Source: Galaxea fascicularis
Lineage: Eukaryota > Cnidaria > Anthozoa > Scleractinia > Euphylliidae
Length of the DNA: 64,000 nucleotides
Reading direction: 5' to 3'
Assembly (NCBI GenBank): GCA_948470475.1
Contig: OX419345.1
Location: 14,204,800-14,268,799, forward strand
Part shown: in pieces, positions 1 to 11,371 of the stretch
Position numbering within the stretch: the first letter of the stretch is position 1
Layout: the number at the start of each line of letters is the position of its first letter
Made by a program: the position numbers and the translations under genes
Notes under the pieces: model-generated
Databases searched by the model: none
Seen by the model: the letters and a program-made list of their open reading frames with translations, nothing else
What the model was told of the DNA's origin: nothing

Positions 1-489
1 AGTTTAAATGATTGAACTAGACTGTTTTGACGACAAAACCCGGCTGTGAATAATTAACAGTCGTTAGTTGAGAATGACAATGTAATGCAAATCAATAGAG
101 CTTTGTCTCGTTTGCAAATTTGAACTTGGATAAGAATCCTGATTTCTATGTGATTGAATTTAAGCATAACGAATCTGGACTTAAATGTACGCTTAACGAT
201 AACGTTAAATCATTTCTACGATTCTATGAATAACTGAGAGTATTCTAAGGTATTACTCAACGAACAAAATTATCCGACTTCGCTTTAGGTTTTCACCACA
301 GTTCAGAATGCCAAGCGGGTTGAAGAGACTGATTCACATATCTTCGTTAATAGTATCTATAGTAAAATCATTTACCTCTGAAGTACTCCATCAGTGTAAG
401 AGTTTGGCCGCTTAAACGGAAAGAAAATAAAAGAAATTGTTAAGAGCGATAAGATACCAAAGGTCATGAATACTGAAATGAAACTAGAG

Positions 490-1543
490 GCCGTAATGGC
501 CTTCACTCGGGCTATTCGAGTGGCAAATGGATGTTGTGGATGATATAATAAAATTATACATGTATTTTGTGACTCAAACTCGATTCGTTTAAGCATTGGG
601 CTGCCTGTGTGAGTGCGTGCCGGCGGAAATAAACACGACAGGACCGTGGAAACACAAACAATTTAGTTTTCTGCTTTTCTGTGACAGACGTTTTAGCTTT
701 TTCACTGGTATTCTACTGGGCTCGCGATCACAACGTCTTGATGGCACATGGCATTCACGGTTGTCGTTAAAATCATAACGAGATCTGAATTCCTTTCTAT
801 ATTTTATTTTCACTAAGGCACATGATCCGACATTTGTGTTGATAAAACTGATAAACTTACACATTCATGTAGAACACGCGAAGGTACAAGATTACACATA
901 AAACTAACACACTACACAGACTTGATACAGCTGATAATCCACAATCTAAAGTATACAAAAGAAATGAAATACTGGTGACAATAGCCATAAAAGTAAAAAC
1001 GTTTCTTGCATCTTCGCTTCGATGCGTGGGTTCATCATCATCCAACATGGCAGCACCTAAACTGTTCGTGTCAAGGTTTCCACTCAAGTCAAAGCCTTTG
1101 TGCACTTTTTGTACTCATTGATAGCTCATTCAGCTCATTTGATCTCATAATATTTTCACATTTGCTTCGAGTTCGCGGAACGAACCGTTTCGAAAGGTAC
1201 GCTCACCATCATCATTTAGTGTGGGTCTACCGCGAACGGTGTGTGCCATTGTAAGTGGTTTGAGCGTATTGGATACGACACCGTTTGCCATAGCTGTAGA
1301 CATATCAACTTTTTCCTTTGAAAATCCGTCGAGGAATCCACAGTTGCTTTGTGTCTTGCTTTTCAAAAGGCAAGACAAGCGTAAACAAAACGTAAACAGG
1401 TTTTTACCGGGTTTTACAGGTTCATCGTTAGCGCCTGCGCAAATACGCCGGAAATGAGGTTTGTGGAGAACAACGAAAAAAAAAAAGAAAAAAGGACGAC
1501 AGATTTAGACTCGGGCCTTCCACAGGAAGCCCGAGTAATAAAA
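490..1543. mobile_element. About 1.05 kb insertion present only in the left repeat unit
   Basis: The flanks are continuous in the other two repeat units (about 16,045-16,075 and 27,405-27,430), so this block is an insertion. It starts near a CACTCGGGCT motif at 504 and ends in a hairpin whose GCCCGAGT arm sits at 1529-1536, an 8-base inverted match. On the minus strand it holds exon-like reading frames: 1378-1145 with a GTGAGC donor, and 1105-857 with two predicted membrane segments ending at a GTAAGT donor. No known protein was recognised. It could be a non-autonomous transposon carrying a gene fragment. The exact ends are uncertain. Confidence 0.5.
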
Positions 1544-1852
1544 GGGGGCCACAAATTCGTTCTCAATTACATTTACTACTCCAGATGGTTAATTTTCATT
1601 AATTGAGAAAAATTCATCCTTCAAGGGTACTCAGACAAATTCAGGCAACACGTTCCGTTGCGTGGGAATAGGTTGCTTTTTTTGAATGGTTTAAAACAAA
1701 TCAAAGTATGTTGTTTTTCCCAACTTTTCTATGAAAAGTCTTCATCTGAATGAGTTATAAATCGAGGATAAAACTAGATGCTCAATGAGACTTTAGCATA
1801 AAATTCCGCTGTTGGGTGATTGCCGTGTTCAGAAACAAAACTACAAACTTAC

Positions 1853-1877
1853 CGTAAGAAAGCCGTGGGCCATACAT
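1853..1877 (-). other. First exon (partial) of a further CTHRC1-array gene lying left of the window
   Basis: This is the third copy of the array's first-exon and upstream segment. On the minus strand an ATG at 1877 runs in phase 1 into a GTAAGT splice donor just below 1853. The copies at 16660-16675 and 27702-27717 end in the same TACG/GTAAG context, and flanking sequence from about 1750 to 2100 aligns with both. The rest of the gene would lie at lower coordinates, outside the window. This copy has a different ATG-proximal sequence (9 extra bases), and a second ATG at 1873 is in another frame. The exon is probably largely untranslated leader. Confidence 0.45.
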
Positions 1878-2755
1878 ATTCTGGTATTTCACGAAGTTGA
1901 AGTTAAGTAGCCATTTTGCATTTTGATTTCCTTGCACCGTGATAATTAGGCCCCTCACGTTAGATCGAGTTTTTGATAAAGTAAACACTGAATGACTGAT
2001 TATTTGTTTTTCTAACCAGTGATTTTACTCGCTAGAACTGTCCATATAGCTGGAAAAATCGCCCAATGAAGTTACTCCTTTTATTCCCAGTTTGTTCTTT
2101 TGTTTTCTGTGCGCAAACATTTGATGCATTCCGTGAAAATCGAAGCTAAAGCCCACTTGTTTCTCAAAACCGTACAAGTAGAGCGACTACAAAGAGCTTA
2201 AAGATTTGGCTTTTCAGGAGAGCTTTTCTGTCAGTTTTTTCCCGCTCACCCTTATTCTTAAATTAGTATCATCAGGCACAGCTAGGAGATTGTAGACTTT
2301 CTTCTGGTCGGGTTCACTGTTTGCATTTGCCTTCTTTGGCGATCACACTACCTCAACCATGGTTAGCAAGCTTGTATGAAATTTGAATATAGTCACAATT
2401 GCAAATAACAGATCTGGAGAAAGCACGCAGGCAAAACTACCCCCGGGGACATAGACCACTGTTTTCCATTCCCATTGTTCTCAGACGGTAGAACGGTCAA
2501 TATCCAAAGGGGTCGTCACACAGAGGAATAGATTTTACCTTTTAATCGCGGGTAAGAATGAACCACAAGGTCTCATAAACAAGGTGTCTTCTCTCGTGTT
2601 ACATGTGTCAAAATGCGCCCGCGATACAGCCAAGCGGCAACCCCCAAAGTCACCAGGGTAACGAGCCAATTTTTGATTGTCAACACACATATTGCTTTTA
2701 AAAGGGTATATTAAATTTTCAAGGTCGCTGAACAGATTATGCGCGCGCTCTCCTC

Positions 2756-3371
2756 TAGGCATTTGCCGATTGTGCTAGTAAAAGTGGCATATTATGCTAG
2801 TGGCAGTGCTCGTTTTTTGCCCAAATTATGCTCAAATTATGCTCGCTTTTCAAAATTATGCTACTTTTTTAAAAAAAATATTCTGTGCACAAACTCGTCC
2901 CCCTTCTCTTGTATTTTCCAGTGGTTGATTCGAGGCGTCTATCCCGGGCAAGTTGTGCAGGCTTTGGTCTATCCTCTCTGTTCTCGCAACCTTGTAAACT
3001 ATCTGGATGTAAGTTCACTGCACTTGACTGGTTTGGCGTGGCGGCCGCCATTTTGAAACGAGCACTGGGAGAAAGACTAAGGAGTCTGGGACCGAGACAC
3101 AGACTTCCGGTTCCGTTTCATCGAATTCCCGCGGTATCTCAACACAAGTAAAAAAAAATCGAAAAATAGGAGTGGAAGCAACTGTTAATAGTAATCTATC
3201 GTTTTTAGTAGCTGAGATCTTCGTTTTCTTGAATTATTCTAAAATTGTGCTATTAAGACAAGAAAATATACGGATTATGCTAGCAGTGCTACTTTTGGAA
3301 AAAGGGCAAAAATTATGCTCAATTCCTCAGATTATGCCAAAAATTATGCTAGCACAATCGGCAAGAGCCTA
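2756..3371. mobile_element. Non-autonomous hAT-type element (MITE)
   Basis: The ends are inverted repeats starting TAGGC, matching at 21 of 23 positions and containing a shared TTGCCGATTGTGCTAG. The element is flanked by a perfect 8-bp direct repeat CTCTCCTC (2748-2755 and 3372-3379). The paralogous unit at about 18,905-18,925 has one copy of that octamer and no element, so it is an observed empty site. The sub-terminal parts carry many copies of ATTATGCT, about four near each end, the layout expected of transposase-binding sites. Eight-base target duplications are typical of hAT. There is no coding capacity. Confidence 0.85.
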
Positions 3372-3430
3372 CTCTCCTCTTCAGTAATGTCGTTAAAACT
3401 TTGTGTCGAGAAGCCGCGTTGTCACCTCTA

Positions 3431-4396
3431 GAGACCTTAAGCAGCAGACGTTCGTGAGCCACGAACGGCATCTTCTTCCGCGGGGAAACTGGGTCGAAGA
3501 CGGGGTTCGTGGCGCCAAAATTAAAGTTAAGCTTCCGCGGGAACACGACCGTCGTTTCTGTTCCTGACAGTAAACATGGCCGGATTTCAAGAGGTCAGAG
3601 ACGTGCTTTTCTTTTAGGTAGCCAGCTACTTCTGACCCGGATCTTCTTGTTTTATTCTTCAAAGGCAATGATGTTGCATCATCTTGCTCGCCATTTACAA
3701 GCTTCCTCTTCTTTGTTTCTCCAAGGTTCTCCATTGCAGTTTTTCTTATTTCCTGGGCTTTAGACTTATCCTGTTCAGTTTTTCTTTTAGCTTCGTTTCC
3801 CTCCTCTTCGCTTAAGTCTTCTTCTTCAATAAGCTCTTCCAGAAGCACCTCGAGTTCGGTCTGCTCCATTTCGATACCAGTCGCTCTCTCTTCGGTGCTT
3901 AACTTTTTCCTATACTTGGACGAGATTATTCCATACGTGCCGATCCCGTACGGCACGTTTGGACACTGTAAATGTTGGTGTATTATAGCTACTGACACAA
4001 AGTATCTGCAATTTGCTGCCATACTTGAGCTCGCTGAACTGTTTTTTTTTTCTTCGTGGACTTAAAAATATCACTTGCTCGAATTTCACAAGCCAAACAC
4101 AGATCATGTTTTTCAGTCCACTCCATTTCCAAACCTGTACAATATATTGAAAATATATATTTTGAGCCTTGTAAGAAAGTAGTGCGAAAAATAAACCAAA
4201 AATTTTCTAAATATCTTACTTAGACGTCTTAGAAGGTGGACGTTCTGGAGAGAACCGAAAACATGCCGTTCTGAGGTCCGCGCTGCCAGAGACGAACATG
4301 ATGCCATGCACAGTATGAAATAAAATTCCCAAAGTCACTTCCGGCCGCCGTTCGTGGCTCACGAACGTCTGCTGCTTTAACTGCTGCTTAAGGTCT
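3431..4396. mobile_element. Internally deleted PIF/Harbinger element
   Basis: Inverted terminal repeats of about 40 bp begin AGACCTTAAGCAGCAG and read outward from 3431 and 4396. CTA flanks both ends (3428-3430 and 4397-4399), fitting the 3-bp target duplication of Harbinger. The empty site is visible in the paralogous unit near 18,955. Inside, a plus-strand ATG at 3576 starts a peptide MAGFQEVRDVL resembling the start of the intact transposase at 5191. It is soon followed by the tail of a minus-strand MYB/SANT-like gene, so the middle (transposase body) has been deleted. Confidence 0.8.
3600..4126 (-). pseudogene. Decayed MYB/SANT-like accessory protein of a Harbinger element
   Basis: The minus-strand reading starts at an ATG at 4126 with MEWTEKHDLCLACE, the SANT-like start typical of the second Harbinger protein. 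It then meets a stop and shifts frame twice. It recovers the conserved stretches KRAVRDRH, ELEVLLEEL and TKKRK, and ends near a GSEVAGYLKEKH segment. The order and motifs match the intact gene at 7451-8856 in the neighbouring element (KRAVRERF-like, ELDVLLEDI, QTKKRK), but the proteins are clearly different subfamilies. In the intact relatives the protein binds DNA and helps the transposase enter the nucleus. Here it is broken. Confidence 0.75.
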
Positions 4397-5166
4397 CTAT
4401 TGCGATTGGAGGATTCCGTTGCATTGTCGCTTGACACATAGTGTTGTTAATGTTTGAATTTGAAAATGTCAAACAAATGCATATAGGCAAGCGTGCAAAG
4501 AAACAAATTTCCTGATAGTCTTCTTCTTTCGTTTATTCTTGGTGACCGTGAAAACTAATTTCTGATGACACTGAGTTTGTTACTCCAGTTGTCCCACGCG
4601 CCGATTCGAGAATTTCAGAATTCCAGAAAAATTCTAGACTATGAGTAGTTCCTTTTTTTTTTTTTCGGGGATAGAAGTACAGCAATCGAAACTCTCAATC
4701 GCTTCCGCGAGTTGTCACGCGGCGTGCTGGGAGAACATTTGTCGGTGGCAATTTTGACGGACGCGCTGTCGTGTTTCGCGCTTTACAATTCCTTCGAAAA
4801 ATAAAAAATAAAAAAAACAAATCGGAAGAGCGTCGAAGGAAAGTCGTCTTGTGAGTCAGAATCTCCTGACTCACAAGATGACAGACTTTTAAGCCGGTGA
4901 GTAAAATTGGTTCAATTGGCCTGTTTCACCAAATTGTCACATCTTGTATGCCGAGTCTAGACTTTCTAAAAAGTCCCTCGTCCTATTTAATATAATAGCG
5001 ACTTTAAGATCCACTACGGCGAGGCTCTGGTACGGCTGATGCAACCGAAAGAGACTGGGCAGACTACGCCGTCTCCCGCCAAGACTCAAATTGATTAAGT
5101 TTTGTGTAGTACGGCGAAGTCAAACTCGATGTAAACAAATAAAACCATTTTTTCAAGGTTTTTGTT

Positions 5167-6604
5167 GTGGTATGTTTGTTTACAAAAAAGATGGTTTCTT
5201 GGAAAGAACTGAGAGAGCTGTTAGTGCTCTATTATAACATGAATGTCCTCGATGACGCCGAATTTCTCTTACTATACGACCTTTACAGCCCACAAAACCT
5301 GGACTTGCCGTGTGAGTTGTACCCACATTTCGACCTCCTAAACCTGACCGAAGATGAATGTTTGGCCGAATTTCGGTTCAGGAAAGCTGACATCCCAAGG
5401 CTTTCCCAGGCTTTGCAGATTCCTGATGTTATAACTTGTCACCAAGGAACAATTTGTGAAGGAACTGAGGGACTGTGTATGCTTTTGAAGCGGTTGTGTT
5501 ACCCTTGCCGATACAGTGATATGGTCCACTTGTTCGCTAAGCCCGTTCCTGTATTGTGCATGATTACCAATCAAGTTTTGGATTATATCTATCAAGCTCA
5601 CAGCCATCGCATTCTGCTTTGGAATCATCAGCTACTAAGCCAAGCCAATCTTGAAAGATTTGCCGAAGTTGTTGAACAAAAAGGAAGCCCACTGAATAAC
5701 TGTTTTGGTTTTGTTGATGGAACAGTTCGCCCTATTTGTAGGCCCGGCACTGTTAACCAGAGGTTGCTTTACAATGGACACAAGCGTGTCCATGCAATCA
5801 AGTTTCAGTCTGTTGTTACCCCAGATGGAATGATTGCAAATATGTATGGCCCTGTTGGTAAGTTGTCATTTCTTTAGAAAATTGAATCTGGGGTTTATAG
5901 TCCTTTATAGGATGAGAAGGGGACTGCCATACTTTTTTCTTTTCATCTTGGGAAAACGCATGAAATGAAACTTCCTGGAAACATACAACCGCTTTTTCAT
6001 GAGAAATTAAAAAAAACCCGTCTTACACTAACTTTTGACTCTCATTACCTCATAGCCAAGCTGGCTATTTCTAAAGAAAAACGTTTTTATTATATAAAAA
6101 TCTTCAATTTGTAATAAATATTAATAGTTAAAGGACTTTCTTTTCACTTATCTGACTGAACTTTAACACTCCTCTATGAATTTTGCTGCAGAGGGAAGAA
6201 AGCATGATGCAGGCATGCTTGCTGAGTCTCACCTGTTGGATGACCTCTGTCAGTATGCCTTCAGTCTAGCTGGGCAACCACTTTGTATTTACGGGGATCC
6301 CGCCTACCCCATCCGTGTACACCTTCAATGTCCATTTAGAAATGGAGTTTTAACCCCACAGATGGAAGCTTACAATACTGCTATGAGCACAGTGAGAACA
6401 AGTGTGGAGTGGCTGTTTGGAGACATAATAAATTACTTCAAGTTTCTGGACTTTAAAAAGAACTTAAAGTTGGGACTGAGTAGTGTGGGGAAACTGTACA
6501 TTGTTAGTGCTATTCTTAGAAATGGGCTAACATGTCTATATGGAAATACAACCTCAGACTTTTTCCAGTGTGATCCTCCCAACCTTGAAACATATTTTGC
6601 ATAA
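5167..6604 (+). CDS. Harbinger-type transposase (HARBI1-like DDE nuclease)
   Basis: This is the DDE_4 family nuclease that cuts and pastes PIF/Harbinger elements. Two exons are inferred. The first is 5167-5857, with a GTAAG donor at 5858. The second is 6192-6604, after a TTTTGCTGCAG acceptor. Joining them in phase gives about 367 residues and restores the family motif EGRKHDAGM across the junction. The acidic triad is visible: FGFVDGT (first D) in exon 1, YGDPAYP (second D) and SVEWLFGD (E) in exon 2. The N-terminal part (KELRELLVLYY, DDAEFLLLYD) is the helical leader of this family. A start at 5191 is possible. No stop or frameshift is seen, so it may be functional together with the minus-strand partner gene at 7451-8856. 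Confidence 0.9.
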
Positions 6605-7450
6605 GAGCCTGGATACCAGTATTTTGGGCTAACTGTTTCAAAGATTATCTTAAACAATTTAGACATTGGTTTTATGGTGTAAAGCAATGAAACCAAGAAC
6701 ACTTAGACATTCTCAGATGTTTTGTTGGATTTAGAGGAGAGCAGTTGGAAACTGACATGTTGGGGTCACAGCATCAGTTCTCAAGGATAACATACCTCAC
6801 GATTTTGATTATTTTTACAACACCAGATTCTGTAAAGGCATATCACACTTGCATTGAGAAATTTTATGTCATGTAATGATTCAGTCTTATGAACAAATAC
6901 TGTAGAGTTGGTCTCACATGACTCCTGTAATGTATTGATTGTATTGATTTTGAGACTGTCATAAAAGACAAAGAAATAAACTTGAAAAATATGATAGCCA
7001 ATAAGAAAAGCCTTTGTTCTCACCTTTCTGGCCTTGAATTCAGGCAAAAACACAAAAGTGTTTAGACTTTCCAGATAGGTGTATCAAAGAGATGTCAAAG
7101 TCTGATTTTATTGCAGCTGTGATTGCTCCACTGCACTTAATCCTTTGACCCTCATGAAAAAAAATTGAACTGATAACACAACCATTTACATGTCTTATGA
7201 GTGAAACATTTTTTTATTCAACTGTTTGAGTAACATAGGTTGTTTTTAACCTTTTTTGAAGACAAATATAAAAAAAGGCACACTCTGATGATCTCCCATG
7301 CACATCCAAACTGAACTACCTTTAAAAAACAGTTGCTGACTCCAAAACACAACTTGGCTACAATACTTGGAATGATTTCACATCCCTTTTAATCTAACAC
7401 TTCTTGCTGTAAAACTGATCTGTTCTTAGAAAATCCCAGACTCATTTGAG

Positions 7451-8856
7451 TCACTCTTTTAACAAAAGTTTTTCTAAGACAGACATCATTGCCTGACTTT
7501 GCTGTGCCATTAACATCTGCATGTGTTGATTCTGCTGCTGCTGTTGAGCCTGCTGTTGCGCCATTGCCTGCAAGAAGGATTGCTGTTGGGTGAACATTGC
7601 TTGGAACTGAGCAGCTTTTGTTTCTTCTTCTTTTTTCCTAATCTTTAGCTCTTCTTCTTTTAATGCCATGTCTGATTCAGCCTTCTCCTGCATAAACTGA
7701 AGAGCCTCATTGCTGCTTCTCCTGGATTTTCTTTCCTTTGGCTCTTGGCTGTCTTCAGATTTTCGTTTCTTTGTTTGCCCCATCCGTTCCAAAGCTTGGC
7801 TTCTGATATCTTCTGCTGTAGCCTTCTCCTGACCTTTCTTTTCACTAGCTTCTGCAATAGCATCTCTTTCTCTCTCTGCTATGTCTTCAAGAAGTACGTC
7901 AAGCTCATGTTGTTCTGGTACAGAGATTCCAGATGCAGCCAATTCTGTTTTTTCATTTTCTTTGAATCTGCCTTGGATCAGGTTGAATCTCTCCCTGACT
8001 GCTCGCTGAGATAAATTAGATTTAAATCTCATGGTTTGGCACCCTCTAAGATTCTTGGCAATTTCATCCCACAGTCGCCCTGCTTCGTTTGTTCCTTTTT
8101 TGTGTTTATAAACCTCTAGGGCAAGGACTTCTCGGCAAAGAAGGATATCATGCTCTCTTGTCCATTGCATTGACTTCCTAATAAAGATAAAAAAAATTGA
8201 AAACAACCATTTCTGTGAGTAGGAAAAACAGCAACCTGTGACCCTGGAATTTCTGTAAAAATGTCATCTAACTGAGTACAACTTTTTATAAAATGCGGGT
8301 TTTCTTTTTTACTGAAGCTTTTGGTAAAAAATAAGCATTAAGTTTGACTCTGCCTAGATGCAGAAGTCAAATATCTCTTCTGAGTTAGCAGATCAAATGG
8401 ATACATTATTTACGACTATTTCTATTTTCAGATCAGGAGAAAAACTTCGCGGCTTCAAGATATTCTATAAGTACCACTAGCTATGAAGGCGTAGATGCGT
8501 AGGTGTAAAATCAGTTGGTTTATCTTATTTTAAGCCCTCATACGCTGTAACAATGTTTTTGTCATTATTCGGGAGCAAATTTCACGAGAAAGATGCTGCT
8601 TATCATCAAAACAAAGTTCTGAAAAAGGGCAAACTCAACAACCAAGTCAAGTTATTTCACTCAGCTAATCGACAGAAAATGAACAAAATGGAATTGAAAA
8701 CATTCTTCTCCAGTTACTTTCAAACCATTTATATTCCAGATGTTACTCATTCTACATTAATCTGCTAAACTTCAGTGTTTTAGACACTAGAAGTGAGCAA
8801 AAATAAAAATAACTTCGAACTTACGATGTGGTGTCTGGCTTGTCCGGCTTGTCCAT
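7451..8856 (-). CDS. MYB/SANT-like DNA-binding partner protein of the Harbinger element
   Basis: This is the second Harbinger protein, which in characterised relatives binds element ends and aids nuclear import of the transposase. Two exons are inferred on the minus strand. The first is 8856-8825 (MDKPDKPDTTS, then GTAAGT). The second is 8177-7451, after an ATCTTTATTAG acceptor. Phases agree and the product is about 252 residues. The SANT-like domain begins MQWTREHDILLCREV and ends near QRAVRERFNLI. It is followed by an acidic ELDVLLEDI segment, a basic TKKRK stretch (likely nuclear signal), then a charged and glutamine-rich coiled-coil tail (QQQAQQQQQNQ). It converges with the transposase gene. 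An alternative start is the internal Met at 8170. Confidence 0.82.
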
Positions 8857-9188
8857 CTTTTTCGCTTCACGAACAAGTTTTTTGTTGCTAAAAGAACGTA
8901 ATGAAACCAAAAACATATTAAAATATTGTAAAAATGAACGGTTTTGTGCCATCTGTGCATTCTAACGAGTAAAGATCCGATAAAAATACAATAGTTTACT
9001 CACGTAGTGAACACTCCCTCAACTCGGCGTGTTTGCCGTACCAGACTGCCGTCGTACGGCGGGAAAGCTTGCTTGGACCACAAGTAGTGACGTCACCGGA
9101 AGTAATTTTTCACACTTTTGCCGTACCAGAGCCTCGCCGTAGTGGATAGCGCGTGAAATACGGCGCGGGACGAAAACCCTTCAAGCGT

Positions 9189-9282
9189 GACAAGTCGACC
9201 TCTCGCAACTTCGTCCCTCGCTGAGCTGCTTCGCGGTATATAAAAAACCTGGCTCCTCTCGGCTTCTCGAGAGGTCGACTTG
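9189..9282. repeat. Hairpin with about 16-bp arms around a TATATAAAAA motif
   Basis: GACAAGTCGACCTCTCG (9189-9205) and its complement ending at 9282 are separated by about 60 bases that include GGTATATAAAAAACC. The hairpin is just outside the right end of the Harbinger element and is absent from the paralogous unit. It is probably part of another small insertion into which the Harbinger jumped. No RNA gene was recognised. Confidence 0.5.
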
Positions 9283-9595
9283 TGGCAAGTCTACTTGTAT
9301 GTCCCGCTTTGACTTGTTAGCTTTGACATGAGTGACATGATACCCTTCTAATTATCATTGAATACAGTGGTGCATATGTATAATATCGAAAATATGAATT
9401 TTCATCAGAAGTAAAACCTTCATGTACGCTCGAAAAAATGATTTTAGTACGCTAAATTGTTACGCACGCGCAATTGCCAGAAAAGCAGTGGAAAAGCCAG
9501 CAAGAACGTTAAAATTTCAATTCCAAGTTCATTTATGAATCTATAAATGATCGAATTCTGACTCCACAGCAAAGAAACCAAGAAATGTACTCATT

Positions 9596-9601
9596 TTTAT
9601 T
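9596..9601 (-). terminator. Candidate poly(A) signal of CTHRC1-like gene A
   Basis: AATAAA on the minus strand lies about 220 bases downstream of the stop codon at 9822. The paralogue has an AATAAA at the equivalent place (19858-19863), about 205 bases after its stop, so the site is conserved between copies. Confidence 0.5.
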
Positions 9602-9821
9602 TCCATATTCCATGCTTCATTTCAGACTAGACAAACTAAATTCGTTCCCTGCACCACGATCAAATCTCCTTTTTTATCATCCTAATTAACCTAACCTTGC
9701 TTTTCAACTATTAGCGTCCTTATTTCTTCCCTTTTTTGTTTTCATAATCACGGCCACTTTAGTGTTTTCATTTACGGATTCTCCTCAACCTTAGCGAACT
9801 AAAAGTCTAAATTTTCTTGTT

Positions 9822-11353
9822 TTAAGCCTGTGGAGGAGGAACTTCTTCCACGTAGATCCGGGAAACTGAATTCCAACCTGTGTAGGCATCAGCAGATTTG
9901 TAGTTACCAGCACAGCTACCGACCCAGAATCCCACACGCACAGTGCCCTTGTGGACTTTCTCACAGACTCCCTCAATTTGACGCACACGATGCAAATTTA
10001 ATTTCGTACGATGCCCATTTATCATGTAGACTATACCATCAATGGCTGCTGGGGCTGAACATTCTAGACCATTAAAAGTGAAATACCATCGCCTGCAGCA
10101 GGAATGGCAGCCGTAGATGCGAAAGTCGCCATTCCAGAACACACGTAGCCCTGTGTTGCCTGACTCCTTCTTGATAACACATTCCTGTTGAAATATACGG
10201 AAAAAAATCCAGATCAACCAATTGAGTGGTGGATCCAGTAATTAGGATTCACAATAAAAAAAATCCTATAAGGTTTTATGGTTTTTCTTTTTCTTTAAGA
10301 AGCCCACTGATAATTCATCTAGGGATAAAACAGTTCGGACAGGGTTTTTAAAGTTCGTAGGTTTATGTACGTAAGACACACGTCCTTTATCTGTGAGGTG
10401 CGCCTCAAATGTTACTATAGTAACATATTTTATTCACTATATGTTTCGCCAAATGTTTTTAGTTGTAATCTTATAGCGTTTTCCTTCTTCATTAAATATA
10501 TGTCGTTATGATTATTTGGCCTCAAATTATTGAGAAAGTTTTACCTTCACCAGGCCAGAGTCCCTGTCATCATTAATATTCTTAAAAACACACTGTTTCC
10601 AGTTACGACCCAAAGACCCTGGAGCTCCTCTTGGTCCTTGAAGACCTCGACTTCCACGAACTCCTGCATCACCTTTGTTGCCAGGGCGACCTGCTGGACC
10701 AGGAAGACCTTGGCTTCCTCGTGCACCTGCTTTCCCTTCAGCTCCCTTGGGTCCTCGAAGACCTTGTCTTCCACGAGGGCCCTCGTCACCCTTGTTTCCT
10801 CGAGGGCCCATGGACCCTTCACGCCCAAGATTGCCTGGTGCTCCCGCAGCACCTGCTGGTCCCGCGGGTCCAGGGCTTCCCGGGATGCCTGGAAATCCTG
10901 GTGCACAGAAACAAGCATGGTGGCCACAGGAACCATACGGTGATGTCTGCTAAGGAGAGATCCAAATGAAACCAGGCAAACGATGAAACGTAAATTAACA
11001 TGAAAGGTGGTACATGAAGTAGTATGCTAGTTTCTTTCAGGATAACAGTCATCACCATCATCATTATCAATTATCATTATCATTGTCATTAATACTGAGG
11101 AAATGGTGCGAGAATCCATCGTCCATGGAAGTGTTTAAAGTGACTTGCGAAGGGCCATTGTTATTGACAAATGAATCTTGGGTACGTTAATGAGCTTACA
11201 GTCTGTTTCATTCAAATTGAAAATTACGCGACTCACCTTGTCACGTGATTTGCTGCTGCTATTATTTCCACTGACAGCGAATAAGGTGATCAGGAGCAAG
11301 AACGGTACGCTCAACATGTTGGTCAGCGGCATATTCAACCAGTGTGTCATCAT
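9822..11353 (-). CDS. CTHRC1-like secreted collagen triple-helix protein, gene A
   Basis: This is a secreted protein of the CTHRC1 family, which in vertebrates acts in matrix remodelling and Wnt signalling. The coding exons are 11353-11237, 10949-10545 and 9822-10184, all in phase 0, giving 294 residues. Exon 1 encodes a signal peptide ([14 protein letters not shown], then [12 protein letters not shown]). Exon 2 encodes a Cys cluster ([11 protein letters not shown]), about 33 Gly-X-Y triplets and the start of the C-terminal domain (WKQCVFKN). Exon 3 carries the family signature ([32 protein letters not shown]). It is slightly longer than human CTHRC1 (243). Two 5' exons at 13645-13684 and near 16660 are inferred. 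Gene B at 20068-21743 is its tandem duplicate with identical exon lengths. Confidence 0.93.
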
Positions 11354-11371
11354 CGCTCAATCTACGGAACT

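Larger units (their letters stand above)
5011..9145. mobile_element. Complete, apparently autonomous PIF/Harbinger DNA transposon
   Basis: The ends form a near-perfect 26-bp inverted repeat (CCACTACGGCGAGGCTCTGG at the left, its complement at 9120-9145). GAT occurs at both edges (5008-5010 and 9145-9147, overlapping the right end by one base), a possible 3-bp target duplication. The two genes converge: transposase on plus (5167-6604) and MYB/SANT-like protein on minus (7451-8856). Both are open, and the transposase keeps its acidic triad. The paralogous repeat unit lacks the element. It sits inside a further piece of unit-specific sequence, so the exact empty site is not seen. Confidence 0.88.

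Noticed and set aside
1501..1545. Helitron 3' end (hairpin at 1510-1536)
   Set aside because: The hairpin is followed by TAATAAAA rather than CTRR, and no 5' TC end was found.
10530..10969. Long Arg/Ser/Pro-rich frames on the plus strand opposite the collagen exons (also 20,910-21,412)
   Set aside because: They are antisense shadows of the Gly-X-Y repeat; the minus frame has the spliced CTHRC1 structure.
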